A DNA stretch of 64,000 bases, taken from positions 1 to 64,000 of the forward strand of contig PLCN01000011.1 of the NCBI GenBank assembly GCA_003134785.1. Reading direction: 5' to 3'. This document shows, piece by piece, positions 1-8,927 of this stretch. The notes beneath the pieces are model-generated. The model was given only the letters and a program-made list of their open reading frames with translations. It ran no database searches and was not told the origin of the DNA. Made by a program: the position numbers and the translations under genes. Positions within the stretch are counted from its first letter, which is position 1. The number at the start of each line of letters is the position of its first letter. This stretch comes from Spartobacteria bacterium (GTDB lineage Bacteria; Verrucomicrobiota; Verrucomicrobiia; Chthoniobacterales; UBA10450).

Positions 1-2075
1 AGAATCGTCCCGTCCGCCTGCACTACGATGGAATCGAGCTCACCGTCCGTGTTGGGATCAAAGCCGAGGTCGAGGCTGCCATCGCTATTGACGCGCGCGA
101 TGTGGTTGCGCGTCGTGGGGGTGGGGGCGCCATTGGGCTGGAGCGTGGTGAAGTCGCCGCCGAGGAGAATCTTCCCATCCGCCTGCACCGCCAGGCTGTA
201 CACCTGATTGTTCGCGTTGGGATCAAACCCGGTGTCGAGGCTGCCATCGCTGTTGAGCCGCGCAATACCATTACGCGTCGTGGGGGTGGCGGCGCCATTG
301 GGTTGGAGCTTGGTGAAGATGCCGCCAAGGAGAATCTTCCCGTCCGCCTGCACCGCCACACTCAAAACCTGATTGTTCGCGTTGGGATCAAACCCGGTGT
401 CGAGGCTGCCATCGCTGTTGAGCCGCGCCATTTGGCTGCGTGCCGTGCCGTTCACGGAGGAGAAGACGCCACCGAGCAGAATCTTCCCGTCCGCCTGCAC
501 CGCCGTCGTCAGCACACTGCTAGTCACGTTGGGATCGTAGGTGGCGCCTACGCTCCCGGCCGGGCCGAAATCGTCGACCTGCTGGATGAGGCCGGAACCG
601 CCGTTCTCATATCCACCGGTGGTGCGGCCACTCGCGCGGAGGGAGCCGCTGGCGGGAAGCGAGAGGCCGGTGAGCTGCCAATTGGAAGTCGTCCCGACGC
701 GCGTGCCAGCGCCGAGCGGGCTCCAGGTGGCGCCGCCATCGGTGCTCTGGTCGAAGGTCACCTGCGAGACCTCCGGCGCGGCCCCGCCGCGCTGCCACTG
801 CACCTGCGTGGAGTCGGGCGCGCTCAGGCTCTGCGGCGCGTTGTCATTGTTTAACCTCGCAATATGGTTGCGCGCAGTGCCACCCACCGTGCTGAAGGTG
901 CCGCCGAGCAGAATCTTTCCATCTCCCTGCACCGCCACGCTGAAAACGAAGCCGCCGCCCGCGTTGGGATCAAACCCGGTGTCGAGGCTGCCATTGCTGT
1001 TGACCCGCGCAATGAAGTTGCGCGTCGTGGCGCTGGCGGCGCCATTGGGCTTGAACGTGGTGAAGAAGCCGCCGAGCAGAATTTTCCCGTCCGCCTGCAC
1101 CGCCACGCTGTAAACGGGGTTGTTTGCGTTGGGATCAAAACTGGGGTCGAGGCTGCCATCGCTGTTGAGCCGCGCGATGTGGCTGCGCGTCGTGGGGGTG
1201 GCGGCGCCATTGGGCTGGATCGTGGTGAAGAAGCCGCCGAGCAGAATTTTCCCGTCCGCCTGCACCGCCACGCTGAAAACGAAGCCGCCGCCCGCGTTGG
1301 GATCAAACCCGGTGTCGAGGCTGCCATTGCTGTTGACCCGCGCAATGAAGTTGCGCGTCGTGGCGCTGGCGGCGCCATTGGGCTTGAACGTGGTGAAGTC
1401 GCCGCCGAGCAGAATCTTCCCGTCCGCCTGCACCGCCGCGCTGAAAACCTCGGCGTTCGCGTTGGGATCAAAACCGGGGTCGAGGCTGCCATCGCTGTTG
1501 AGCCGCGCGATGTGGCTGCGGGTCGTGGGGGTGGCGGCGCCATTGGGCTGGAGCGTGGTGAAGTTGCCGCTGAGCAGAATCTTCCCGTCCGCCTGCACTG
1601 CCACGCTGTCAACCCTGCCATTCGCGTTGGGATTAAAACCGGTGTCCAGGCTGCCATCGCTGTTGAGCCGCGCAATGTTGTTGCGGATCGCGGGGGTGGG
1701 GGCGCCATTGGGCTGCAGCGTGGTGAAGTTGCCGCCGAGCAGAATCTTCCCGTCCGCCTGCACCGCCACGCTGAAAACCTCGGCGTTCGCGTTGGGATCA
1801 AAACCGGTGTCCAGGCTGCCATCGCTGTTGAGCCGTGCAATGTTGTTGCGGGTCGTGGCGGTGGCGGCGCCGTTGGGCTGGAGCGTGGTGAAGTTCCCAC
1901 CGATGATCGTCTTGCCGTCCGGCTGCACCGCCGTGGCGGCCACGTAGTTGCCAGTCACGTTGGGATCGTAGGTGGAATCGATCGTCCCCGGCGCCTGCGC
2001 CGAGGCTGGCTCAGCGGCAAGAAGGGTGAGAGCAGCCGAGACGATTGTCAGTGCGAGACGAGGAATAATTTTCAT
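1..2075 (-). CDS. Delta-60 repeat exported protein, N-terminal part (runs off left edge)
   Basis: The frame is open from the ATG at 2075 to the first base of the window, about 691 codons, so the C-terminus is outside. The N-terminus (MKIIPRLALTIVSAALTLLA) is a Sec signal peptide ending near ASAQA. The mature part is a chain of about 50-residue units with the pattern GFDPNAN..V.S.AVQADGKILLGG.FTTLQPNG....RN.IARLNSDGSLD, which is the delta-60 repeat (DUF5122 type), expected to form a beta-propeller. At about 550-850 a different, Ser/Gly-rich beta domain interrupts the repeats; the same kind of interruption occurs in the complete delta-60 paralogue at 31325-35164. The paralogue ends in a clade B module, so this gene probably ends in a module too, but that is not visible. 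Function is unknown; a surface or extracellular role is inferred from the signal peptide and repeats. Confidence 0.85.
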   Translation of the reverse strand, partial: MKIIPRLALTIVSAALTLLAAEPASAQAPGTIDSTYDPNVTGNYVAATAVQPDGKTIIGGNFTTLQPNGAATATTRNNIARLNSDGSLDTGFDPNANAEVFSVAVQADGKILLGGNFTTLQPNGAPTPAIRNNIARLNSDGSLDTGFNPNANGRVDSVAVQADGKILLSGNFTTLQPNGAATPTTRSHIARLNSDGSLDPGFDPNANAEVFSAAVQADGKILLGGDFTTFKPNGAASATTRNFIARVNSNGSLDTGFDPNAGGGFVFSVAVQADGKILLGGFFTTIQPNGAATPTTRSHIARLNSDGSLDPSFDPNANNPVYSVAVQADGKILLGGFFTTFKPNGAASATTRNFIARVNSNGSLDTGFDPNAGGGFVFSVAVQGDGKILLGGTFSTVGGTARNHIARLNNDNAPQSLSAPDSTQVQWQRGGAAPEVSQVTFDQSTDGGATWSPLGAGTRVGTTSNWQLTGLSLPASGSLRASGRTTGGYENGGSGLIQQVDDFGPAGSVGATYDPNVTSSVLTTAVQADGKILLGGVFSSVNGTARSQMARLNSDGSLDTGFDPNANNQVLSVAVQADGKILLGGIFTKLQPNGAATPTTRNGIARLNSDGSLDTGFDPNANNQVYSLAVQADGKILLGGDFTTLQPNGAPTPTTRNHIARVNSDGSLDLGFDPNTDGELDSIVVQADGTI

Positions 2076-2090
2076 CGCGATGGGATCAAC

Positions 2091-2356
2091 CCCCGAAGGC
2101 TCTCGGGTCCACTGGCACGGGTTCAGTTCCAACCGAAGCCGAAAACAAGTCCGCTCCAAAAAGCGACTCGCTTCGGTTTAACAGGCGCGCGGTTTGCATC
2201 TGGAAATTGCGTGAGGCGGCTCTCCAGCCCCGAATGCTTTCGGGGTTGAAACGTCGGATGACGTAATCTGCGTCGTTGCTACTAGGGAACGCAGACGCTT
2301 GTCGAGGATTATTTACAGAGTTTCGGCAAAATCTTGGACCCCAAAAGCTTTCGGGG
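2091..2356. repeat. Three 18-bp palindromes in the 2076-2393 spacer
   Basis: The 318-base spacer between two minus-strand genes holds no gene. It has three versions of one palindrome: ccccgaaggctctcgggt at 2091-2108, ccccgaatgctttcgggg at 2228-2245 and ccccaaaagctttcgggg at 2339-2356. Each can fold into a short CCCCGA/TCGGGG hairpin. They may be REP-like elements or terminators; none is followed by a clear T tract. Confidence 0.6.
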
Positions 2357-2393
2357 AGATCACGGACGGAGAATCTGCCAGCGCCTTCTTGCT

Positions 2394-4808
2394 TTATTGC
2401 AGCGCAAAGACTTCGACGACCCCTACACCGACTGCGTTGTTTACGCCGCGCACCACCGCGGTGTATTGCGCGCCACCTGCTGGTAACGTCGCGATGATGG
2501 CCGACTCGAAGTCGCTACTTGGTGGAATAGTGCTGTCGATGATGGCCTGTTTGTTCGGGCTATCGACCCAGTTATCGTTCGAGTCCAGGAGAGTTCCGTT
2601 CACGTCCCGCAGTTCCAGGATAGGATCGTCCAGTTTCCCAGGCACGCTCAACGATGGACCTAACGCTTCCACGAGCACCTTCTGCGGCGCCTGGCCAACC
2701 ACAATCGTTCCCGCGATCAAGACATCGTCGCCCGTTTGCACCAGGCCGCGGGTCGAGATATTCGCCAGCTTCGAATCGACCGAGCGATCCAGATCGTACG
2801 CTTGCACGACCCCGATACCAGTGCCACTACTCACGCCGCGAACTATGGCAGTATATTGTGAATTGTTCGCCGGTAGAGTAGCTACAATGGCCGATTCCAG
2901 GTCGTTGGTTGGCGCAACGCCGCTGTCAATGATCGCCTGCTTGTTCGCTGATTGCTGCCAATCGTCATTTGAGTCGAGCAGCGTGTTGCCTTGATAGAGT
3001 TCCAGAGTCGGATTGAGTAGTTTGTCCGGGAAAGGCAACGAAGGGCCGATGGCGAGCACGATAATCTTTTTCGGCTGCGTCCCAGCGACAATAAAGCCTC
3101 CGATCAGAACGTTATCGCCCGTCTCCACCCGGAGCCGCGTGGAGATATTAGCAAGCGTGGTAGGTGTAGCTGTAGGGTTAGGATTAGGTGTAGGTGTCGG
3201 CGTCGATGTAGGTGGCGGCGTAGGTGTAGGTGTTGGGGTGGCTGCAGTTTGCACCTCGAAGGCGCCGATGTCCGTGTCGTCTCCACCGGTGGCATTCGGG
3301 ATTGCGGGATCGTTGAATCTGCGCGGAAAGCCTGAGCCGCGCTGGTCGGTGGCCAGATTACCCGTGAGACTGTTGCTCGTGCCTTTGTCGATGGCCGGGC
3401 TGCCGAATAAGAGCGCGATTGTTTGGGTTGAGCCGCCGTTGTTTTTCAAGCCACCTGGATCGAGCTTCGGATCAACCGGCGACGCACCTGTGCCGACGAT
3501 GTCGTTCTTAGCGTTCGGGTTGCCGACGGGAAAACTCGTCACTGCACCGTCATTCTTGCCAATCAGGTTGAATCCTTGAGAAGTAAGCGTGCCGGCGACG
3601 TCCGGTGTTACGCTGAATCCCGTCGCAGTATTCGACGCGATCATGGTGCTCTTCACGTTGATAGTGCTGCTGCCGGCATTCCAAACGCCGCCGGCGCCCC
3701 CATTCGGACTGTTCACCGCCGTATTGCCGGCTATGGTGCAGTTGCTTAGATTAATCGTGCCGCTAAAACCAGCGATCGCGCCGCCGCCGCCCTGGATGGC
3801 AGTGTTACCACTAAGAGTGCTGTTAATTACAGTCACCACGCCGCTGCCTGTGCTGGCGATGCCACCTCCCTGGCCGGCAGAGTTCCCGCTCAGGGTGCAG
3901 CTGATGATGTTTATCGCGCCGGTGCCATTGCTGATCCCACCCCGTGATGAGTAGTCACTTGCATTATTGCCGGCGAAGACACAGTTAGCCGCGTTGATCG
4001 TGCCACTCCCGTTAGCGATGGCGGGGCCATCACTCACGGTCATATTATTGCTGAGAGTGCTGCCGCTAAGATTTACAATACCGGTATTGTTCGAAATAGC
4101 TCCTCCGCCATTAATTGCGACGTTACTGGCGAGTATGCAGTCAGTGACATTGATGGTGGCGCCATTGGCGTTTAGTATTCCTCCGCCGGCTCCGCTGGGT
4201 TCGACTGTGCCGTGACTTATGGTGATGCCGGAGAACGTCACGGTGCCAGCCGCGGTCACCTTGAAGATGCGGAATGTAGTGGACGTATTCGAAGCGCCCT
4301 GGACCGTCAGCATATCCGCGCCGGGGCCCTCAATGTCGAGATCGGTACTCAAATCGGGCAAGGCTGTGCCTAGATTGATGGTCCATCCTCCGTTACTAAA
4401 GCCGGGATCGCTCATCGGAATCTCGAAGACGATGGTGTCGGCAGTCGGCTGGGCATTCGCCTCCTCAATCGCGGCTCGCAAAGTGCATTGGTGATTGTTC
4501 TTGGCAGTTTCGCAAACGCCGTCGCCCGTTATGGCGTCGTTGCCATCGCCCGTGCTGTTGACCATGAAGAGAATTCCAACTTGAGGTGCCGAAGGTGGGG
4601 CCATCCTCTCGCCTCCCTGCGGCGCAAGGGCTCTAGCCTGCTGTATTTGAGTCCCAGCCAGGGGCAATGAAAACAACGCTACCCATGCGAGCGTCAGCCA
4701 TTTTCTCCGCTGGCTGGACGACTCTCTCAAGAAAAGCGACCGCGCGAATTCCGTGAAGAGCAGCAGAGCCGTTCCAACCCGGTAAGGAAAAAAGTGGCGC
4801 CGTTTCAT
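2394..4808 (-). CDS. Beta-helix (choice-of-anchor Q type) exported protein with clade A C-terminal module
   Basis: The 804-residue product has a long, basic N-terminus followed by a hydrophobic segment (KWLTLAWVALFSLPLAGT), best read as a signal peptide. A CSLREA-like motif (CTLRAAIEEAN) opens a parallel beta-helix of short turns (GTINLSNCTIAGNTA and similar), ending in the family's typical GGSTQTIALL...PAIDKG...TDQRG...DIGAFEVQ region. A Pro-Thr linker then leads to the two-part clade A module (LANISTRLRVETGDNVLIGG ... VVEVFALQ). The start chosen is the ATG at 4808, because a 27-codon reading frame with an excellent ribosome site ends four bases before it. An in-frame extension to 4979 lacks signal-peptide character. 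The product is probably cell-surface or secreted; its ligand is unknown. Confidence 0.85.
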   Translation of the reverse strand: MKRRHFFPYRVGTALLLFTEFARSLFLRESSSQRRKWLTLAWVALFSLPLAGTQIQQARALAPQGGERMAPPSAPQVGILFMVNSTGDGNDAITGDGVCETAKNNHQCTLRAAIEEANAQPTADTIVFEIPMSDPGFSNGGWTINLGTALPDLSTDLDIEGPGADMLTVQGASNTSTTFRIFKVTAAGTVTFSGITISHGTVEPSGAGGGILNANGATINVTDCILASNVAINGGGAISNNTGIVNLSGSTLSNNMTVSDGPAIANGSGTINAANCVFAGNNASDYSSRGGISNGTGAINIISCTLSGNSAGQGGGIASTGSGVVTVINSTLSGNTAIQGGGGAIAGFSGTINLSNCTIAGNTAVNSPNGGAGGVWNAGSSTINVKSTMIASNTATGFSVTPDVAGTLTSQGFNLIGKNDGAVTSFPVGNPNAKNDIVGTGASPVDPKLDPGGLKNNGGSTQTIALLFGSPAIDKGTSNSLTGNLATDQRGSGFPRRFNDPAIPNATGGDDTDIGAFEVQTAATPTPTPTPPPTSTPTPTPNPNPTATPTTLANISTRLRVETGDNVLIGGFIVAGTQPKKIIVLAIGPSLPFPDKLLNPTLELYQGNTLLDSNDDWQQSANKQAIIDSGVAPTNDLESAIVATLPANNSQYTAIVRGVSSGTGIGVVQAYDLDRSVDSKLANISTRGLVQTGDDVLIAGTIVVGQAPQKVLVEALGPSLSVPGKLDDPILELRDVNGTLLDSNDNWVDSPNKQAIIDSTIPPSSDFESAIIATLPAGGAQYTAVVRGVNNAVGVGVVEVFALQ

Positions 4809-4812
4809 CTGC

Positions 4813-4896
4813 TCAAATCCGCGAGGACACAGCCTGTTTATCAAAAGCAATGCGCAAGAGCAAGCCCTGACTCGTCCGGCGAAATTTTGATGACAT
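4813..4896 (-). CDS. 27-codon leader reading frame ahead of the 2394-4808 gene
   Basis: An ATG at 4896 follows GGAGGTGCTT, the strongest ribosome-binding sequence in this neighbourhood. It opens a 27-codon frame (MSSKFRRTSQGLLLRIAF...) that stops with TGA four bases before the ATG of the exported protein. The same GGAGGTGCTTATG begins the chimeric gene at 57493, so the leader may be the leftover start of a lost gene, or it may couple translation to the downstream start. It is too short for any family assignment. Confidence 0.4.
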   Translation of the reverse strand: MSSKFRRTSQGLLLRIAFDKQAVSSRI

Positions 4897-5022
4897 AAGC
4901 ACCTCCAACTATTCCGCGACTCCGCGCGGAGCGGGACGGGAAGAGAGTGAGGTGCTTTGCTGGAGACCAGCCTTCGCAAGGCTACGGCTCGGCAAGCGCC
5001 TGACGGACTTAGTGCGACCGCG

Positions 5023-5051
5023 ATCTAATCAAAATCGAGGGCTGCTGAAAA
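5023..5051 (-). promoter_or_regulatory. Candidate promoter, copy 1 (for the 2394-4896 genes)
   Basis: On the minus strand TTTTCA (5051-5046) and TTAGAT (5028-5023) are separated by exactly 17 bases. The same arrangement with TTTACR and TTAGAT at 17 bases occurs upstream of the genes at 18829 and 23704 within homologous spacers. The -10 match to the sigma-70 consensus is weak, so the call rests mainly on conservation and spacing. Confidence 0.4.
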
Positions 5052-5130
5052 TGCTTTTCTCTCCATTGCGGAAAGACATCCTTCGCCTGCATGCGGCGGA
5101 AGCGGACGGAAAGGCCAGGAGCGGCCTAGC

Positions 5131-5216
5131 CACGGATGAACACGGATTTGCACGGACACAGAAAATCGGGACAGCAGTCTGCCCTAATCCGTGTTTCATC
5201 CGTGCAAATCTGTGGC
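5131..5216. repeat. Inverted pair of cacggat-type repeats after the 5220 gene
   Basis: Two copies of a short motif face each other: cacggatgaacacggatttg (from 5131) and an inverted relative, atccgtgtttcatccgtgca (from 5187). They lie directly after the stop codon of the 5220-8792 gene on the minus strand and could fold into a hairpin. I recall similar 'cacggatgaacacggat' repeats from other Verrucomicrobiota and Planctomycetota genomes. The rest of the 4897-5219 spacer holds the candidate promoter and no gene. Confidence 0.6.
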
Positions 5217-5219
5217 TGC

Positions 5220-8200
5220 TTAGTTCAGCGCGAAGACCTCGACGACAGCTACACCGGTAGTTCCATTCACTCCGCGGACGATGGCGGTATATTGCGCGCC
5301 ACCAGCCGGTAATGTCGCGATGATGGCTGATTCCAGGTCGTTGCTCGGCGGAATAGTGGTATCAATGATCGCTTGTTTGTTCGGGCTATCAACCCAGTTA
5401 TCGTTCGAGTCCAGGAGAGTTCCATTCACATCGCGCAGCTCTAGAATAGGATCTTCCAGTTTCCCAGGCACGCTCAACGATGGACCTAACGCCTCCACCA
5501 GGACCTTCTGCGGTGCCTGGCCAACCACGATCGTGCCGGCAATCAAGACGTCGTCGCCCGTTTGCACCAGGCCGCGCGTCGAGATGTTCGCCAGCTTCGA
5601 ATCGACCGTGCGATCCAGATCGTATGCTTCTACCACTCCGATGCCAGTCCCATTATTTACTCCACGCACGATCGCGGTGTAACCCGAGCCATTAGCCGGC
5701 AGCGTCGCCACGATGGCCGATTCCAAATCGTTAGTAGGTGCAATGGTGCTATCGATGATCGCCTGCTTGTTCGGGCTATCGACCCAGTTGTCGTTCGAAT
5801 CAAGCAGCGCGCCGGAAGAATCATGCAACTCCAGGATCGGATCGGCCAGGTCATCCGCAAAAGGCAGGGAAGGACCGATCGCGCGGATCATTACCTTCTT
5901 CGACTGTGTCCCAGTGACGATGAAGCCGCCGATCAGCACGTTGTTCCCAGTTTCGACCCGGAGGCGGGTAGAGATGTTGGCGAGAACAGAGGCACCGCCC
6001 TGCGTCACAGTAAAAGTCTGTCCGGCGACCGTCAGTGTGCCGGTGCGTTGGGAAGTAGTGGGATTAGCAGCGATCGTGTAGGTAACCGTGCCGTTGCCGC
6101 TGCCACTCGCACCGGAATTAATGCTGAGGAATGGATCGTTGCTTGTCGCCGTCCAGGCGCACCCAGCGCTCGCCGTGACATTCACGGTATTCGTGCTGGC
6201 ACTGGCTCCGAGGTTTTGTGAAGTAGGAGCGATTAAGTAGCTGCATTGTGTGCCATCCTGCGAGACGGTAAAGCTTTGGCCTGCGATCGTGAGAGTGCCG
6301 ATGCGTTGCGCCGAATCCGGATTGGAAGCAACAGTAAAGCCGACGGTGCCATTGCCGGTGCCGCTACTGCCGGAGTTGACAGTAATGAAGGAAGCATTAC
6401 TGACGGCCGTCCAGCTGCAGCTTGCGCTGGTAGCGGTTACGTTCACAATGCCGGTACTGCCGCTCACGCCGAAATTCTGGCTCGTTGGGTTCAAACTGAA
6501 AGCATAAACCGCAAGTGTGACCGGATTGGAAGTGTCACTGCCGCAGGAGGTGGAGACGACCACATCGTAACTACCTGCATCACTCGCACTCGCGCTATTG
6601 ATAGTGTATAGCTCGGAGGTTTCGCCTGGAATGTTCACGCCGTTCTTGCGCCATTGAAAGCTCGGCGTACCAGTCGTCAATCTGTAGTAATCTAAAATGA
6701 AATTGACAAGAGAGCCCGGGCAGGCGGTAGTGGTTGGGCCGGTAGCAATGCTCCCATATGGCGGCACGCAGGCGAGACGATAGACGAAAGTTGCACCCGC
6801 GCCGGCTGTTCCTGCGGCTGTGGCGTGACGTGCACCAACGATGACGGTGTTGCCGCTGATGCCGAGACCGATGCCGAACTCGTCGCCGGCCTGGTTGTCG
6901 CCTACGGTTATCGCCTGCTCTGTCCAGACCGTGCCGCTACGCATGAAGATATAGGCCTCGCCCGCATTCTGGATTGTACCTTTGTTTAGGTCGAAATAAG
7001 AGTACCCGTAAGCGCCTGCCACGATGGTGTTGCCTTGAATGGCGATGTGACTTGCACCAAAGAAGTTGCCCGCGGTCGCGTCGCTGCCCGTGAGCTTCTG
7101 CTGCTGGCTCCAGTTCCTGCTCGTGTCGCGCACGAAGACATAGGCTGCACCGGCGCTGCTTCCTTTTTCGCTATTCAAAGGCGCACCCACCACCGCGGTA
7201 TTACCGCTGATAGCGACGCTTTGGCCGAAGTTATCGGACGCCGCTCTGTCGTCAGCGTAGAGGTATTTCGGAGGTGTGGAACTGGAATTAACATCGAGAA
7301 CAACGGCTTTCCCTGATCCGGAATCAAAACCGGGGGCACCCACAACGAAGGTGTCTCCATCAATGGCAACGCTCGTGCCAAACTGGTCCCCACTGGCGCC
7401 ATTATATGGGGTGGGGTCGGCGTAACTTAAGCCAGATTCAAGAGTGAATTGGAATGCGATCCCTGAGTCCGTCCCCTGGGAATCATTTAAAGGCTCACCC
7501 ACTATCACTTGATTGTTACTGATGGCGACGCTTGCTCCATAGCGGTCGCCAGTATTCCGAAGGCCCATGCCAAATGGCGGCAAAAGCTCCGCGGAACCAT
7601 TGGTGCTGAGGTCTCTGACAAAAGCTCTACCCGTATTATTGTTCGCTCCCGGGCAGCCGTACACGACCAAGGGGCGGCTGATGGCTACGCTTTCACCACA
7701 TGCGTCACCGGCACTGGTGCCGGAGTTATTTCGTGAGGATAAGGTCCAGGAAGAGCCTGATCGAGAAAAGATGTAAACAACGCCCACATCGGCAAGAGCG
7801 CCCGAATCCTCCCGCCACGCCCCCACTACCGCCGTGTCACCCTCAATTGCCACCGCAAAGCCGAAGCGCGCGTCGAGTTGCACATTCGGGGTAGCATCCA
7901 ATTTCTTCTCCAGTGATGCCATGACTGGATCAATCACAATCGGATAACGCGCACCCTCGTCCTCCACCAGGAGCGCGATCTCTCGTCCGTCCGCGCTCGC
8001 TTCCATCCGCGCCGCGAGCTTCTTGCCGTCGGCATCCTGAGCTACAAGCTTACTATAACTGAGAGCACCGTTGCCCCTGGCATCGTTTAACGCGATCGTT
8101 CCCTCGCCTTTCGGCCGGGCGCGCAAATCGCCTGTTACCGCCAGTAGCACGCGCAATGGTTCGTTGAGGGCGCCACCGTTTCGCTCAGGTGGCTGGTTGA

Positions 8201-8792
8201 GCGTAAATCCCTGCTCGATCCCTTCCGCACGGTTCTCGTACCACTCTACCAATTGCGAATTTCGGATTGGGGATTGCCGATTTGAAGAGACACGTTCGTA
8301 CTCAATTCGATTCGCTTTGACCATACGGGAGACGATCGGTGGTATATCGACGAGCTGCTTGCCGTAACCGTAAGCCGTCAGTCGCACGACCGTGCTCCAC
8401 GCCTGGTCCCGTTTCTCTTCGGACAGCGTGGGTCGCACTGTCATGCCCTGATCGTCGAACCACACCTTCAAATTCTGGTCGTGACTCAAACCCAAATATC
8501 CGCCGCCGGTCTTGCTGTTGCCCGGCGGATGCTCCTGCCATTGCAAACCAAAGCGCGCCGCCGTCAGCGCCTCCATCAACGACTGACCGTCGCCAGTTCG
8601 TTCAAGGTAATTGCGCGCTTTTTCTCCAGATAGTTGCGCGACCGGTTGTTTTTGGCCGCTGATTTTGTGATCGGCGCTTTCGCAAGCAACCGGCGTGTTT
8701 TGCATGGCCGCGGCAAGACTCAGCAGGGTGACGGCGGCAACACTCAGGACCGAGGCAGCCAATAGGCGAAGAGTTGTCAGGTTAGTTGTCAC
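5220..8792 (-). CDS. FG-GAP propeller / Ig / BACON exported protein with clade A module
   Basis: The product is about 1190 residues. After a signal peptide (LRLLAASVLSVAAVTLLSLA) comes a roughly 270-residue domain that ends in an ARYPIVIDP motif; this domain often precedes FG-GAP repeats in related proteins. An integrin-like FG-GAP propeller follows, with repeated F G.SVAI.GDT.VVGAP motifs. Then come an Ig-like domain (QWRKNGVNIPGETSELYTI), two tandem BACON-type domains (SQNFGVSGSTGIVNVTA..., SQNLGASASTNTVNVTA...) and the clade A module ending VVEVFALN. There is no Pro-Thr linker; the second BACON domain joins the module directly. The start is uncertain: GTG at 8792 puts the signal peptide near the N-terminus, while a TTG at 8876 would add 28 residues. 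Neither has a good ribosome site. BACON domains are often linked to carbohydrate or mucin binding, but that is only a family-level hint. Confidence 0.85.
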   Translation of the reverse strand: MTTNLTTLRLLAASVLSVAAVTLLSLAAAMQNTPVACESADHKISGQKQPVAQLSGEKARNYLERTGDGQSLMEALTAARFGLQWQEHPPGNSKTGGGYLGLSHDQNLKVWFDDQGMTVRPTLSEEKRDQAWSTVVRLTAYGYGKQLVDIPPIVSRMVKANRIEYERVSSNRQSPIRNSQLVEWYENRAEGIEQGFTLNQPPERNGGALNEPLRVLLAVTGDLRARPKGEGTIALNDARGNGALSYSKLVAQDADGKKLAARMEASADGREIALLVEDEGARYPIVIDPVMASLEKKLDATPNVQLDARFGFAVAIEGDTAVVGAWREDSGALADVGVVYIFSRSGSSWTLSSRNNSGTSAGDACGESVAISRPLVVYGCPGANNNTGRAFVRDLSTNGSAELLPPFGMGLRNTGDRYGASVAISNNQVIVGEPLNDSQGTDSGIAFQFTLESGLSYADPTPYNGASGDQFGTSVAIDGDTFVVGAPGFDSGSGKAVVLDVNSSSTPPKYLYADDRAASDNFGQSVAISGNTAVVGAPLNSEKGSSAGAAYVFVRDTSRNWSQQQKLTGSDATAGNFFGASHIAIQGNTIVAGAYGYSYFDLNKGTIQNAGEAYIFMRSGTVWTEQAITVGDNQAGDEFGIGLGISGNTVIVGARHATAAGTAGAGATFVYRLACVPPYGSIATGPTTTACPGSLVNFILDYYRLTTGTPSFQWRKNGVNIPGETSELYTINSASASDAGSYDVVVSTSCGSDTSNPVTLAVYAFSLNPTSQNFGVSGSTGIVNVTATSASCSWTAVSNASFITVNSGSSGTGNGTVGFTVASNPDSAQRIGTLTIAGQSFTVSQDGTQCSYLIAPTSQNLGASASTNTVNVTASAGCAWTATSNDPFLSINSGASGSGNGTVTYTIAANPTTSQRTGTLTVAGQTFTVTQGGASVLANISTRLRVETGNNVLIGGFIVTGTQSKKVMIRAIGPSLPFADDLADPILELHDSSGALLDSNDNWVDSPNKQAIIDSTIAPTNDLESAIVATLPANGSGYTAIVRGVNNGTGIGVVEAYDLDRTVDSKLANISTRGLVQTGDDVLIAGTIVVGQAPQKVLVEALGPSLSVPGKLEDPILELRDVNGTLLDSNDNWVDSPNKQAIIDTTIPPSNDLESAIIATLPAGGAQYTAIVRGVNGTTGVAVVEVFALN

Positions 8793-8927
8793 GGCGTTGT
8801 GTTTTGAGCGGCAATAGGTGACAGTCCTCCAGACCAAACCAATGAGAGGCGGTTTCCAAACCCGCCCGTGCTTCAATCTTGGTTACACTAAGACTCATCT
8901 GGGTTTCATCTGCCTTAATCTGTCGTT

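Noticed and set aside
864-2249. Long plus-strand frame (461 codons) opposite the delta-60 gene
   Set aside because: It is the antisense of repeats whose unit length is a multiple of three, so stops are absent by chance in phase. Its sequence (RVGIKPGVEAAIAV and similar) is simply the reverse complement of the delta-60 unit, with no start context.
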